A stretch of DNA of 64,000 bases from Epiperipatus broadwayi (GCA_028023455.1 JAQFVV010000003.1:2396925-2460924), one strand, 5' to 3'. Counted from the stretch's first letter, positions 34,140 through 46,839 are shown. A program made the numbers and translations. Notes: generated from the sequence alone by a model not told the origin.

Positions 34140-36679
34140 ATATATATATATATAATAAAATAATACTTTCTGTCTTTAGAAAGCTGAATGATTACTGAAG
34201 CAAAATATTTGCAATAAACCTACCCCCCCCCATAACCTCATTGAAAACAATACCTTATTAGGTGCACCACTTAGTATCACATCTTTCTCAGATGATTATT
34301 TAGTTGAGTTGCAAAAATGAAAACGATTAAATTCAAAAACGTTTTCATAGTCAAGACATTTGTAAGCCTAGAATATTTCCCAAAGCAATAATGAAAGCAA
34401 GTTGAAAATAACATTTAAAAATTTTAAAAATCCATTTTATTGAAGATGCAAACCCAATTGTATATGGTTATAATTTAGCTTAGTGAGTTGAAATGTCAAA
34501 GAAATTACTGTTGTATACCTATTGAAATTTCCATAAATTCAGGGAAATCACCATTAAGATAAAACAAGGGCATTCATCAAATAACTTCCTCATTACATTT
34601 TTTAAATGATCTAACCTCTCTGCTTTAAATGTTCTAAATTAAATCACATCACTTCTCAATATACAGTAAGTTGTTGCAGATGATATAGTAAGATAAACCA
34701 ACTTAGTCACTTATATCACAATGAGCATAAATCTAATTCATGGGAAATTTGGCTTCCAATAACAACTGTCCATTTCAGATAGCAACAATCAAAATATATG
34801 TACTAGTAATGCAGAATAATCTATTAACAATCTCCACTCTGAATCAAGTGAACTATAGGGTGACAAATTCAATAAGACTATTATTACTACATGTAATATA
34901 CCCAATGAACCTATAACACCCAAAGTTCAATCCTAAAAAAGCAGAGATGAGCCAATAATGATATCCAAAGTTTAAATTCATTTTCCCATTATGGTAATTA
35001 TCTATATAAAAATTTCCTTAATAGAAATATATGAGTGTATATGCAATTCATAAAGTAAATTGTCCTATCTGCTTCAAAAAACAATTGTAAAAGAACCAAA
35101 ATTCCTGATTCAGGTGTTTAAATTTATAAATATAGAATCTCAATTTTTTTAAGATTTTACAGCTAATGCACTTTTTAAAATTATAATTATAATACGTTTT
35201 TATTCACAGAAATAAAGATCGTTGGTACAGTACTATCAATTCTCATTACTGCTCAAATAGAAATTGCATTTTTATTCACAAACCAAATGTTACTTCAGCT
35301 CAAGATGTGACAGTTTTAATAAGTCAGCATGTTAATTATTAGTCCCAATGTCCAAGCATAATACAAATATCTATTAATACTATTGTAATTTCCTTTATTC
35401 ATCGATCACAATAATTTTATGTTATTACAATGTTTTCAAACAAAAATTTGAAAAAACAATCAGTACATTACTCACTGATAAACACTGCTAACTTCACTAT
35501 GGGGTGAGTTTACTCAACTAATCTTGCTACCATTCTCATCATTATACCCATTAGGTATCATAACTTTTGTAGTAAGATAAGACTTTTTTCATCTCTCATT
35601 AACTGTTTTTGTATCTCCAGTCAACTTCAAGACTGCAATCTGCTTATCCTACATTACTTTCTCCCACCATTCATGTGCAACTCTAAAATAATTAGGTATT
35701 TGGGAAACTGACCAACTTGTAATTTCAACAATAAAATGGAAAAATTCCTTCAAATTTAAATTATCTATAGGTAATTTTTTCAGCATGTTAATTGTAGGTT
35801 ACTATTATTATTAGTTACAAAATTCTTCTTTGATTGAAATTTGGTTGTTCTTTAAAAACATTTTAAACAACTATTATGCTGATTTATTAAAAGACTATTT
35901 TTCAAAAAACCTTTTAAAATAATGTAAGAATAACATCAATTTAACACTTCAGATTAATTTATAATTGAATGAAACAAAAATACTTACCTGTCAACTGTAA
36001 AATAAAACAAATTAGTTAATCAAACTATATAATAAAAATTTTATAACAAAATATAGCTTTCAAGGCTGGTGAACACAACTATAAACTATAAAAAACTATA
36101 TAAAATAATTTCTTTTTCTTCTTTAAATAACTCTATTTTATCAAAAAATAACCTCATTTCACTCACAAAAATGAATATGAAATCTTTTGAGCATTTAAAG
36201 TGTAATTTTACAGAAGTTGACTACTGTAAACATATAATTATAACATTCAAATATGCTTAGGAAGATTATATTTCAAGGTATTCAGTATTTGAATTGTCAT
36301 GTGTCTCAAATCTCAAACTTTCTTAGCATCAGACCAAATGAAGATTATAATTAGTTTGATTACATCATTGTTTTATTATACACCACTATTTTAATCTCCT
36401 CTCCAATGTACATAACCTCAATGTTTTCACTTGCCCAATATTTTTATATATAAAGAAATAAAATGGATTGGTTTTAGCAAATGTCTTGTGACTTATATTA
36501 CTTGGGAATATTGATTAAAAAAATAAACAAATTTATTCTCTCCAGTAATACAATAAAAAGTTGTTAGGCATTCCATGCTATTTTTTTAATACAAGAACTA
36601 TTCTTGTTTACAAAAATTAACAAATATATGGATTATGTGGAAAATCAGATTGATTTTTTGATGTAGTAAGTTGTAAACA
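34140..36679. other. AT-rich stretch without recognised element
   Basis: No coding pattern or known repeat was recognised on either strand. The 63-codon frame at 36,069-36,260 has low complexity. Confidence 0.4.
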
Positions 36680-37711
36680 TCTGTTCAACAAACTTGCTCA
36701 ACTTCTAACAAAACATTGTCACTTTGTAATTACCACTGACCTCTGAATTATCTTGTCCACAGATTAATAAAACTAAGAAATTACTTTTTATCTTTGAATC
36801 AATTTAATAATTCTTGCACAATAGGAGGAACATCGTGCTGTGGAATCATTCTAACTGATTTAAGAACCTCACATTTAAGCAAATATGCATGGATTCATCA
36901 TTTTTATGGATGGCCACCAATGGACTATTATATACTAAGGAGAATTTTTTAATAATCTTCCATTCGATTATTTGATCAATTTGCTTTTGTACCTCAGATT
37001 TGTACTGATGAAGGATAGGATAACTTTTGCATTGAAATGGATTATAGTCCTTCAAGCATATCTGGTGCACATATCTTTTAGTTATACCAAGTTTCTTAGA
37101 AAATATATCCTTATATCTACAGAGTAATTGGAAAAACATTTCCTTAAAATTGCTATCCAATTCATTAGATTCATATATTTTTATTTGTAAATCTAAATCT
37201 GTAAAATTATTTTGGATAGTTAATAAATTAAAATTTTGAAGGGGCACCTCCCAATTAAACCTACACTTTTCCTCTTTCAAAATTAACTCTTTATTTACAT
37301 AATCAATAACACATCTGAACAGATTCATGAAATCCAATCCTATTATAACCTTGTGAATAAGTCCAGTCATAATTAAGAATATTTGTTCTACACTCAAACA
37401 TACTTGTTGAACAAACAATTTTACTTTATGACCATATTTATTTATTTCCTTGATTCTTTATTTTGAATATTTTGAACATTAAACTTATTATTTGTCTTCT
37501 CTTAAATCTTTACTTTGAACATCAATCTTAATATTTGTGACTTCTCTTATTATTTATTTTGATTACGTTGAACATTAAACTTATTATTCATTTCTTCTCT
37601 TTGATTATCAATCTTATTATTTATTTATTTCATCTCTTCTATCATTTTTCTAAACATTTCTTAAAAACTGCCTTTAGGCCCTAACAGTGTTTCATTACTT
37701 TTAACTTCCAT
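36680..37711 (-). pseudogene. Gypsy retrotransposon relic: gag N-terminus joined to protease/RT
   Basis: From an ATG at 37,711 the minus strand encodes a short charged gag-like start (MEVKSNETLLGPKGSF, then NNKIDNQREEMNNKFNVQ) with stops. It runs straight into an open frame (37,418-36,846). That frame carries the end of an aspartic protease (IIGLDFMNLFRCVIDY) and the RT N-terminal region: FFQLLCRYKDIFSKK, YPILHQYKSEVQKQIDQI, SPLVAIHKNDESMHICL and NVRFLNQ. These match the Gypsy pattern of a YKDIFS block, SPLV-V-KKDGS and RFLN. Degraded RT continues to ~36,680 (MIPQHDVPPIVQELLN). Most of gag and the first half of the protease are missing, so it is internally deleted as well as mutated. It is not the same family as the 8.9-18.3 kb element as far as can be judged. 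Confidence 0.8.
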
Positions 37712-38039
37712 AATTGCTTATTTGTTTTTGAGAATAATATTTCTATGTGCAATTAGGTAAATTACAAAAATATTCTAAATTGTTTTGCTATTTAATAACA
37801 AAATATTTGTCCATTCAACATTTGGATTACCAAAAAACTTGCAAAACAATAACAACAACAGCATTCGTTTTAAAGCATTTCAAAATATTATCTCTACCTA
37901 CTTTTTGAATAAATTCTTTAAAATTTTCAATGAATCTGAACTATTTATAAAAATATTACTACTATATAAAAGATGTGATCTCAAATTTTCCTACAAATAC
38001 ATGTGAGATTCTAACCTCTATTATTTTAGTCTTTAATCA

Positions 38040-38075
38040 AACCCATAGTTGATTGCACCATTTGTAACAGAATGA
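38040..38075 (-). other. Possible PBS and LTR edge of the 36.7-37.7 kb Gypsy relic
   Basis: The minus strand reads CTGTTACA (LTR end) then AATGGTGCAATCAACTATGG, resembling a Gypsy PBS with a small insertion. TGTAACAG is also the start of the 4,680 LTR. Position and orientation fit the gag start at 37,711. The LTR body to the right is not delimited. Confidence 0.3.
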
Positions 38076-38501
38076 AAGTGTGATATGAATGGATGGGAAG
38101 AATGACTTTCTTTAATATGCCCTTTGTAACAGGATTAAAATGATAAGACTAGGAAATGAAGACTTTAGTATAACCTGCAAACTTAAGACTCTGATTAAAC
38201 AAAGTAAATTATAACCTAATAAATGATTACCATTATAACCAAATTAAATTAAAATAATGCTAATAAAATTAAAATAAAGTCAATGCTAACAGAGCAATAC
38301 TGTTTCTAAATAATAATATCCTTTTGTTAGAAAACCAATTGTAATAAAATATAAGACTTTATCTTACAGATTCATGTACATTAATTTATTCTTAATAAAA
38401 TATAAATGTAGGGATTTGAACTCAGACTTCCAAGCACCCTTCAACTATTCACACTATCTCATACCACTGATACACATTACCACACACATGTAGAAAAGAT
38501 A

Positions 38502-38562
38502 AATAATCACCAATATGCATATTTCATGCTGAACCAACACTCATCAGTTGGTCCAGATTATT
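38502..38562 (-). ncRNA. Type I hammerhead ribozyme, family A
   Basis: On the minus strand helix I pairs AATAATC with GATTATT (7 bp), an internal loop, then CCAA with TTGG. The core is CTGATGA. Stem II is GTGTTG-GTT-CAGCAT (six pairs, two of them G-U). GAAA follows, then a very short helix III (AT...AT around ATGC) and cleavage after ATA. The helix III region ATATGCATAT is self-complementary, as in dimeric hammerheads of PLEs and retrozymes. The triplet AUA is permitted but weaker than GUC. Confidence 0.6.
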
Positions 38563-38566
38563 AACT

Positions 38567-38610
<44 letters not shown>

Positions 38611-38612
38611 AT
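38567..38612. repeat. (CA)n(TA)n microsatellite inside SINE-A
   Basis: A CA run followed by a TA run between hammerhead and body, at the same internal position as the TA tract in other family A copies. Confidence 0.9.
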
Positions 38613-38868
38613 CAGTGTTCAGTTTATATTAAGATAGAAAATCTTCTTACTTTAATGGACAGGCTTCAATCTACTCCAACTTCCAACTCTTCAGCCATTC
38701 ATGCTATTGAAAATCTAATGATGAAAAGCCCAAATCCCATGCTGGTGTCAATATTGTTGTTATTCCCATGTTGACCTAAAGTCATTCTGATCCCTCATGT
38801 GTAGGACCTTATACATTTAAATACATAGAAAAGGGATGGGCAGGATGCAGGCTTAATGTGTATTATTT

Positions 38869-39148
38869 GAAATACAGGCACCCTTCATATACCTGGAACT
38901 TAATTGTAAATATAGGGGATATGAACTCAGAATTTCAAGCACCTTTCAACTATCCACACTATCTCATACCACTGATACACAGCATGAAATATGTATATTG
39001 GTAATTATCTACATGTCTGTGGTCATGTGTATCAGTGGTATGAGATAGTGTGAATAGTTGAAAAGTGCTTGAAAGTCTGAGTTCAAATCCCCTATATTTA
39101 CAATTAAGTTCCAGATATATGAAGAGTGCCTTTATTTCAAATATTTTT
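38869..39148. repeat. SINE family A tRNA-part palindrome
   Basis: The left arm (38,869-38,982, antisense) and right arm (39,028-39,148, sense) are near-perfect reverse complements, including GATACACA/TGTGTATC and the box B GAGTTCAAATCCCC at 39,083-39,096. The loop contains the 3' half of the hammerhead (GCATGAAATATGTATATTGG). With the neighbouring 38.4-38.87 kb unit it forms one composite insertion. Confidence 0.7.
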
Positions 39149-39342
39149 TAATAAAATATAGAAAATTCTCTCTTTTAAAACTTTATAAATTTACAACATC
39201 AAATTTTAATGGGATAAAGTGTCTACAATACAAAACTATAATAAAACACAATATACAATATCAATTTATTTAATATAATCACCATTTATACCAACTTACT
39301 ATAATATAAAATAAGCATTTATTTTATAACGTCTTGCGTGCG

Positions 39343-39730
39343 ATTATAATTACGATAGAATGACAGCCTGTTAAGCTAATTGCGCAGATGCTGTGAGAAT
39401 GTTATTAATAAATGAATACCTTCGAACAACCACATGATATAGTATTTATATAAGAATAAAAAGGAATCCTCTTACTCTTACGACTCAAATGTTTATATAT
39501 GAGCAAATCTAAAGTAGTTGTAACGAAGGCGTGACTACATAATAGTCACTTTAAATTACTATAGATTTGCTCATATCTAAACATTTGAGTCGTAAGAGTA
39601 AGAGGATTCCTTTTTACTCTTATATAAATACTATATCATGTGGTTGTTCGAAGGTATTCATTTATTAATAACATTCTCACAGCGTCTGCGCAATTAGCTT
39701 AACAGGCTGTCATTCTATCGTAATTATAAT
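39343..39730. mobile_element. 388-bp foldback element with ~170-bp inverted arms
   Basis: ATTATAATTACGATAGAATG at the left end matches the complement at the right end. The arms (39,343-39,514 and ~39,560-39,730) are almost identical, with a ~45-bp loop. There is no coding capacity and no clear target-site duplication. It could be a MITE/foldback DNA element or another inverted retroelement dimer. The high arm identity argues for a recent origin or for arm conversion. Confidence 0.7.
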
Positions 39731-40098
39731 ATAAAATGAAAGTCAATTTTTCAAATAACCTTACAATTTACAACATCCAATCATAATGACATGAAATAAA
39801 TGAAAGACTCTTATTTGATACATACAAATACAAAATCACAACAATTCAGACTTCAAATCAATAAAGCGAAGTTATTAAACTAAATTGTAATTACCCTAAT
39901 ATGTCTAGTATTATTAATACTCTATTGTAAGTAAATGGTAACATCAAAAACTTAATATTTAAATTAAATATACAATCTGCACTGATGAGTTTTAAATGTA
40001 AACAAAGTAAATCACTCTATCTAATGGAATTCATATACCCATTACAATGTATATGATTATCAGTTTTATAATATCATAAGATTGCCATTTTACTAACT
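39731..40098. other. Unassigned AT-rich spacer
   Basis: No recognised feature. Confidence 0.4.
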
Positions 40099-40256
40099 AA
40101 ATACCAAGATACTAACTAAATATTAAAATATTTCGTCAAGCATTGTTAGCCGAGAGGTCATCACAATCGCCTTGCAAGCAAGTGGTTGGTTGCAGACGGT
40201 TGTGGGTTCACCTCCCACTGATGCTATGACATATGAGAAAAAATACCAAGATACTA
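40099..40256 (+). mobile_element. SINE family E insertion with 16-bp target-site duplication
   Basis: The perfect 16-bp direct repeat AAATACCAAGATACTA flanks it (40,099-40,114 and 40,241-40,256). Inside, 40,135-40,230 is tRNA-like. Acceptor halves AGCATTG and TGATGCT pair, box A is TTAGCCGAGAGG, there is a Leu/Ser-like long variable region, and the T arm GTGGG-TTCACCT-CCCAC is perfect. The tail is ATATGAGAAA. It is a retroposed tRNA-derived SINE, not a tRNA gene. Confidence 0.75.
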
Positions 40257-41855
40257 TAACATGCATCCAATAAATAATAATTTAAAAAGAATATACAAGT
40301 ATCCAATTATAATCACTTTTGCTTATCCTAAATAATTAATATATTTATACTTCATAAATTATCAAATTAGCTCAGATATGTTTTTTATTCAAAAATAACA
40401 ATTGCATATAACTGATAAAATAATTATGATGATCTAATTATATCAAGTTAATTAATTTATTCTTATGTAAAAATTATATCTACCTTAAATAATAACATAC
40501 TGGATTTACCATAAAAAAAATTAATAGTGCATACATTTACAAATCCAATTATTTAACTCCTGGACTATTTTATGAGACTTTATTATACACTATATGGTTT
40601 AAGTCAATACATTACTACTATCTATCAAAATTTTATTAGCCAATAGGTTTGCATTATTAATTGAATAACAACTAAAGTGAGTTTATTTGTTTAAATGAAT
40701 TTAAAATTTATTAACAATAAGTATTTTTAAAAAATAATGACAAATAGACAATAAATGTTTGTGGCATACACTTGTAATGTGCACATATGCTGTTACATTA
40801 TTTTTTATTAAACACGAAAAAAGAAAAGTTCGCAAATAAAAATTTCTTTTGTTTAAGAATTAAAAATTGAAATTAAATATCATCTAAACTCGTATATATA
40901 TATATATAATCGCACAGATAAAAAAAATATTAAAATAAAACTTTATTAAAAATAGAAAAACTAAATCTTTCAACAAAAATTTAGAAAGATTTAGAGATAA
41001 AAATATATCTTTAAGTTTGGAAAACAAATTAATTAATGTTATTGAAAAATGGAAATGATTATTTTAATTAGTCCAAGTGAACTAGCCCTTGGGCATTTAA
41101 ATGTATAAGCAATGGTCAGATAGGAAAACAATAGAAACTAATAGCAAATAAAAAAATCCCTTAGGAATCAGACCTCAATGAAAGGGTCTTCATCATCATG
41201 ACATAATGTTGAGTTAATCCACAAAATTAATATAAAAGAAAAGGTTTGGAAATAAAAAAATCATTAGAGACAGAGATGTGTGATAGCAGTGGTGATACAT
41301 GTTAGTGCAGAGTTGAAGGAGAAGGGATTGAAAAGATGCACTCTTCAATCCCTTCAGTTCTGCTAAAAAAAAAGAGAAAAATGACATCATTTTCTACATC
41401 GAGGACCAGCTAAAGTAAAAGACCTCCAGATGAATCAATAAAATGGCCAACAGCATAACGGTCTCACCAGGACATCAGGACAATTAATACTGGAACCCAA
41501 ATAGCAATGGTTTAAAGATGAACTTTTCTAAACATAAGAAACATATATAATTAATGAACATTTCTAAGCAATAAGAACTTTAATTCTAAAACTTGCTCCA
41601 TATTTAAATAATTGCAATAGAATCCTATCTGACCAGCTTTATTTATTAATAAGTAATTTTAATTTGATATATTTCTTTTGTAAAATCATTTCCATTTTTT
41701 TTTTGTTCTTTTAAGTTTTTATTATGATTTCTGTTTTTCATTAAATTAAATTATATAAATGTTAAACTTAAGTGGGGCATGAATGGCTATATAGATTTGT
41801 AAAGTTATATTAGGGGAGGGTAATCTTAGGTTATTTGTTTTGTAGTTAAATTGGG
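40257..41855. other. AT-rich stretch without recognised element
   Basis: Includes a TA tract at 40,894-40,910 and a short inverted repeat around 41,318-41,360 (GAAGGGATTGAA / TTCAATCCCTTC). No coding pattern was recognised. Confidence 0.4.
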
Positions 41856-42089
41856 TCAATAGATTGGATACATTGGTGTAAATAGTAGATGTAGTACGAG
41901 ATTCACTACGGGAAGAATCGCTTTATACGCGCACACCTCTGTTGGCCTATGGAATGTGATCGTAAGTCGGCAAAATGACTGCAGTCCTTTCCTATGGAGT
42001 TTTTTTTTATTGCTCTTCTCATCAGATAGATGTAGTATTCCTATCTGACGAGAGGCAATTTCTTCTCTTAACCTATTTTGTGCTGCCAT
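41856..42089 (-). CDS. Candidate host exon or short gene (unrecognised)
   Basis: The open frame begins MAAQNRLREEIASRQ with an ATGG context and lies in one of the few GC-richer, CpG-containing patches of the window (41,890-42,080). I recognise no domain. The first ~15 residues look like an amphipathic N-terminus, after which codon quality drops. A first exon ending within the frame is possible. A short internal inverted repeat (CTATCTGA...TCAGATAG) overlaps it. It could equally be an untranslated island. Confidence 0.2.
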   Translation of the reverse strand: MAAQNRLREEIASRQIGILHLSDEKSNKKKLHRKGLQSFCRLTITFHRPTEVCAYKAILPVVNLVLHLLFTPMYPIY

Positions 42090-42600
42090 ATTCGTGTTAC
42101 ATTAAATGCATCAATATATCAAATGGATTGACGGTTTGACTGCAAACTTTTGGCCTACAGTTAAATAAGGATAAAATATTTTTTTTTCAAATACAAATCT
42201 ATGTAGTCTATTCATACTCGACACTCTAAATAAAAATGCATTAAATTTAAGTTGGGTATGGATATTGCATGGATTCGTTAGCGCTTAATTATGTTGTGGT
42301 TTTCATATTCGGTTAAAATATATTAGTCATCGATGTCAATGCGACATCTTATGATGAATGCCATTGGGTTTCTTGTATTTCCTCTGCAATTGACATTATC
42401 AATGACTTTGTATTTTGATCGGTTATGTTTATTTTGAAATGTTTTTAACCATGGAATCTATGCAGCCAACCTATACTCAACATTATAAAACAAACTTTTA
42501 TAAATACAACTGTGTGAACTTATAAAAATTTAAATCTAAAATAAAATTTAAAAATGTAGTTAAATGCTAAAGTAAACATACTAAGATAATAATGCTAAAT
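42090..42600. other. Unassigned stretch
   Basis: No recognised gene or repeat. Confidence 0.35.

Positions 42601-42645
<45 letters not shown>
42601..42645. repeat. (TA)n(TG)n microsatellite
   Basis: A TA run joined to a TG run. Confidence 0.9.
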
Positions 42646-42737
42646 CAATAAATGTTTGTGTGTATATTACTGGCAGTGGCTTATTTTATTCTTTTTTATA
42701 TATTCTTAGATAAAAATTTATTATAAAATATAAATCT

Positions 42738-42900
42738 CTGCTATTCCACTGAGCTAGTGACAATGGGCTAACTACCGGAATCAAAATATATAAAATAAAA
42801 AAATCTTTTTTTTTTACTTATGTATCTGTCTACTTTATAAATTTTCTAGGTTCAAATGCCTACTGGCGCCCTGTAGTGTAGATACATTAAGTCTCCTTTA
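42738..42900. repeat. tRNA-SINE relic in inverted arrangement
   Basis: The minus strand carries TAGCTCAGTGGAATAGCAGAG (box A-like, ~42,740-42,761). The plus strand carries AGGTTCAAATGCCTAC (box B-like, ~42,849-42,864). The two half-signals in opposite orientation fit the inverted-dimer habit of the other SINEs. Confidence 0.4.
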
Positions 42901-44224
42901 TTCTGGATCATTATACACTCTAATTAAATGTCATGAAATATATTTTCCACATAAATTAAGAGTAATAAGATAGATATTTATACAACAAAAATCCACCTAT
43001 ATACTGTTTAATATATAATATATAAAATTTATGTGAAATATAAATGTTGCAGCACACATACATAATTTAAAACACAAGAAAATTAATGACACTTCTAATA
43101 ATCATCATAATAAAGTAATTGATTAATATAAAATAGAATAATTATAAATTTATTTATTTATTCACCTTATTTTTCAAGTAAAATATTAATGAGTAATTGT
43201 TATGATGCAATTCTTCTGGATTTTCACTACTTATAACAGATATATCCAAAAGTAATTTGCAGTCAGTAAATAAATATATAACATTTTAAATTGAAGTTTT
43301 AACTATTAAAATTTAGAATATAAAATGTAAATTTAAATTAAATTTAACTTTTTTTTATTTTTAAATATATAAAACAAACAATTGTCTAATTTATGATATA
43401 GTAATCAATTATATTTAAAAATACTCAAATAATACACCTATTGATATATGATCTGATCACTATCTTCCTATATGACACTTCAAAGTAACACAATAGTTTC
43501 AATGGCTATTCTGTGAGCTGTATTTTTACTTTGTTTTGCTTAGATTAGTAAATAGTTATCCAAAATAATGCAAATATTTATTCAGTTCCAATATTTTTGA
43601 AGTATTGAATTTTTATTCTTTGTTTAGTAAATATTTAATATCCTAATGCCATCATGATTAAACAGACACTGGACTCCATTTATGACAATGTGATGTAAAA
43701 AGAAACTGGTTTAAATCCTATATCAAAATATTCCATCAATATTAAAAAATTATATATGCAGATGGAAACAATTCTTATATACAGCAGTATGTTGTTAGCT
43801 TCTATATTTCATTATTAAAATGCTTTGTTCTCATATGACAATCATTTTTAGTATGGAAATATTATGACAAATTTTACAATAAATTAATTTTTATTTAACA
43901 AGTATTTAACAATGTGATTCACATTTCTGGTTAAATATAGTCCATCATTTTGTAGATTTTAAGCAAATACTTTTAAAATAAATTTAAAAATACATAAAAG
44001 AACTTAGGTTTGCTTCAAAAAAAGTCAGAATGTTAATGAGTGAATTCAAATCAATCAGTATAATTTATAACCTCTTACAATTAACATCATCAAAACTAAG
44101 GTCATGCTCTTTATTCACTCTTATACTGAAATCATCCTGTGTTCCATGCTTAGAATGTCTTTTACAATAATAATAATAAGAAGAAGAATAAGAAGAAAAT
44201 TTATAATAATTACATATATTGTTT
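42901..44224. other. AT-rich stretch without recognised element
   Basis: Includes an AATAAT/AAGAAG simple repeat at 44,167-44,200 immediately before the LINE relic. No gene. Confidence 0.4.
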
Positions 44225-46105
44225 TCAAATATTAGTAGATTTTGAACATGATTCAGATTTGAATGAAATTAAAAGGAAAATAACTGATACACTTTTAAAA
44301 ACTGCAACAAAAATAGCTGATAAAAAAAAGCAGCAATTGACCAATAAGTTTTTTACTGAGACTAGAAAATTTATAAAGAAAAGAAGGAATACAAAAATAT
44401 ATAAAAATTTGAATATCTCAAATTTTGTAAAATGGTGCAAAAAAGAGTTGATGATATAAGAAAATATAATTATAAACTAAGGAAAACTGTAGAAGAGAAT
44501 AAAAGTCTCAGAGGGTAAACAACATTTTGGTATTGGTAGGAAACATATCTGCAATAAGAAAAAAAGATGAAACTATTATTAAAAATAGAGATAACATCAT
44601 AAAATGTATAGAAGAATTCTATTAAAAATTATATAGTAATAAAAAACAAGTACCTCCTATCTCTATTACATCTTTTGAATTATCCCAGATTTTAGATGAA
44701 GAAGCAAAAAGCTCCAGGTAATAATGAAATTATAATCAATATATTAAAAGAAACAAGTTAAGAAATAAAAATTTTTTTGGCAAAGTTATATACCAAATGT
44801 CTAAATGATGAAGATATATCAGATGATTGGACATGCAATATTAATATTTAAAAAGGGTGATAAATAAGATATTGGAAATTTTTACCAAGATAATCACAAC
44901 TCATCTATAGAGAAAATTGAATTTCAACCAGTCAAAAAATCAAGCTGAATTTAAAAGTTATTTTAACAGTAGATCATATCCAAGTATTGAGAGAAGTTAT
45001 AGAAAGGACCAATGAATATAAGTTTTCATTATGCTTTGGATTTGTAGATTATGAAAAGGCATTTTATTCTACAAGCATTTCTTCAGTGATTAAAGCCTTA
45101 GATCATCAAGGTATAGACCCAGGATATTGTCATATTCTGAAGAATATTTATAAAAATGCAACAACAACAATTAGAGTACATAATGATACCAGGAATGTTA
45201 ACATTGAGATGAGTGTAAGACAAGGTGACTCCATATCATCAAAAAAATTTTACAGCAGTGATGCAAGAAGTATTTTGTTGATTAAACTGAGAAGCTAAAA
45301 TATTAAAAGTAAATGAAGATTATTTATGTCATTTAGATTTCACAATAATTGTAGTTGATTATGCAAATAATGCTTCAGATTCAAGAAATGTTACAAGAGT
45401 AATCAGATGAAAATAAAAAAGTAGGACTAATGGTTAATGTTAAAAAGACTAAAGAAATGTTCAATGGATTTTTTTCAAAAATGAAAATAAAGATTGATTA
45501 TGAGAGTTAGAAAAATTTAACAACTACAAATACCATGATCAGATTAATACTACAGATAGAAACATAATAGATGAAATTAATCGTAGAATTAAACTTGGTT
45601 GGAGTAATTTTGGAAGAAATAATATTAAAATGAAATATTCCTATGTGTTTGAAAAGGATGATTTTTAATAAATGTGTTTTATCAGTTCTTATTTATGGAT
45701 CTGAGACTTGGACACTTAATAAAAGAGCATTACAGAGATTCCATACCACTCAAAGAAATATGGAGAGATGCATATTAGGAGTAACAAGAAGAGATTGAAA
45801 ATGCAATACATGAATAAGAGAACAAACAGGTATTACTGACACCATTGAAAAAATTAAAAAACAGGAGTTGGATTGAATATATTTCTAGAATAGATGATTA
45901 TATATGGACAATCAGAATCTTAAACTGGATCCAAGAGATTGAAAATACCCAGAAAAATATCATGTGAGACAGATGAAATAAAATAAGAGTGTGCAGGAGT
46001 GATGTGGAGAAGGGAGGCTAGAGATCACAAAAGATAGATTGAACTTGGGGAGACCTTTATCTTACAGTGAATTGATAACATTTGATGATGATGGTGATAT
46101 ATAAT
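44225..46105 (+). pseudogene. RTE/BovB-like LINE relic, endonuclease missing
   Basis: Collinear pieces of an ORF2 after the endonuclease. The linker is LNEIKRKITDTLLKTATKIA and KKQQLTNKFFTETRK. The RT block at 44,987-45,298 has FVDYEKAFYSTSISS (DYEKAFDS motif), VIKALDHQGIDPGYCHILKN, TTTIRVHNDT and VRQGDSIS (QGD motif). The C-terminal region near 45,660-46,060 has KCVLSVLIYGSETWTLNKRA, LQRFHTTQRNMERCILGVTR, then WRREARDHKR and LGETF. The FADD strand is destroyed. This pattern is that of RTE-clade elements. The 3' end carries a GATGATG-type simple tail near 46,083, as RTE elements often do. Many stops and frameshifts make it non-functional. Confidence 0.8.
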
Positions 46106-46839
46106 AAATAAATATAATAACAGACTGTCTAAGACATTAAATATTCATATGTATTGTTTATAAACTACTACTTATGAATGCAATAAATAAAATACATATA
46201 ATAAAGCAACAACAATAATTTTATAAAAGTCATCATAACTTTATTATTTACATATACGTTTTAAATAAATAAAATTAATCTATAATTTTATGTTGCAATA
46301 ATAATAATTCATTTCTTGGTTTAATATTTTGTTGTTACAACAACCTATTTCAATGCTCTTATGCTATTATATTAACGTATTAAAACTAACTTAAAACATT
46401 ATCTTTTTTTATATACTTAACATTCCACTACATACTAACACCAAATTTTTGTTGGCACAATATCTATTGATTTTTATACCTGAAGAAAATTTTAGGTAAT
46501 TAGGCAGCAAAGTATTATTCTCTTAACATATGTTTATTTTATTACTTTGATATTCAGCTGCAACAATACAATATAGATTCCAGTAGAATGTTGCATCGCT
46601 TATCAATTTATAAAATATTTTATCAGAGTACATAACTATTGAAACTAAATTAATTGTAGAATAAACCATTATATTCTCCAATTTATTGTATTCACATGAA
46701 GCATGGACCTTCTATGAATGTAATATAAAGTTATTAGAATAATTATATATAAGGATGTTCCTAATAATTTGAATAATATCATGATCATAAAACCACTCTG
46801 TATGATCTTCAGCTGAGTTTTAATTTGTTAAATCTACGT
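46106..46839. other. AT-rich stretch without recognised element
   Basis: No gene or repeat recognised. Confidence 0.4.

Larger units (their letters stand above)
38400..38866 (-). repeat. SINE family A copy (tRNA-like part, hammerhead, body)
   Basis: On the minus strand, in sense order: body (CATGGGAATAACAACAATAT ... CTTAATATAAACTGAACACT), a TA/CA microsatellite, a hammerhead at 38,562-38,502, then a tRNA-like segment (ATCAGTGGTATGAGATAGTG ... CTGAGTTCAAATCCC) at ~38,485-38,402. A and B box-like motifs are recognisable. This is the best-preserved family A unit in the window. Confidence 0.65.

Noticed and set aside
40135-40230. Functional tRNA-Leu/Ser gene
   Set aside because: Flanked by a 16-bp target-site duplication, with a degraded D arm and no Pol III terminator directly after the acceptor; a SINE explains it better.
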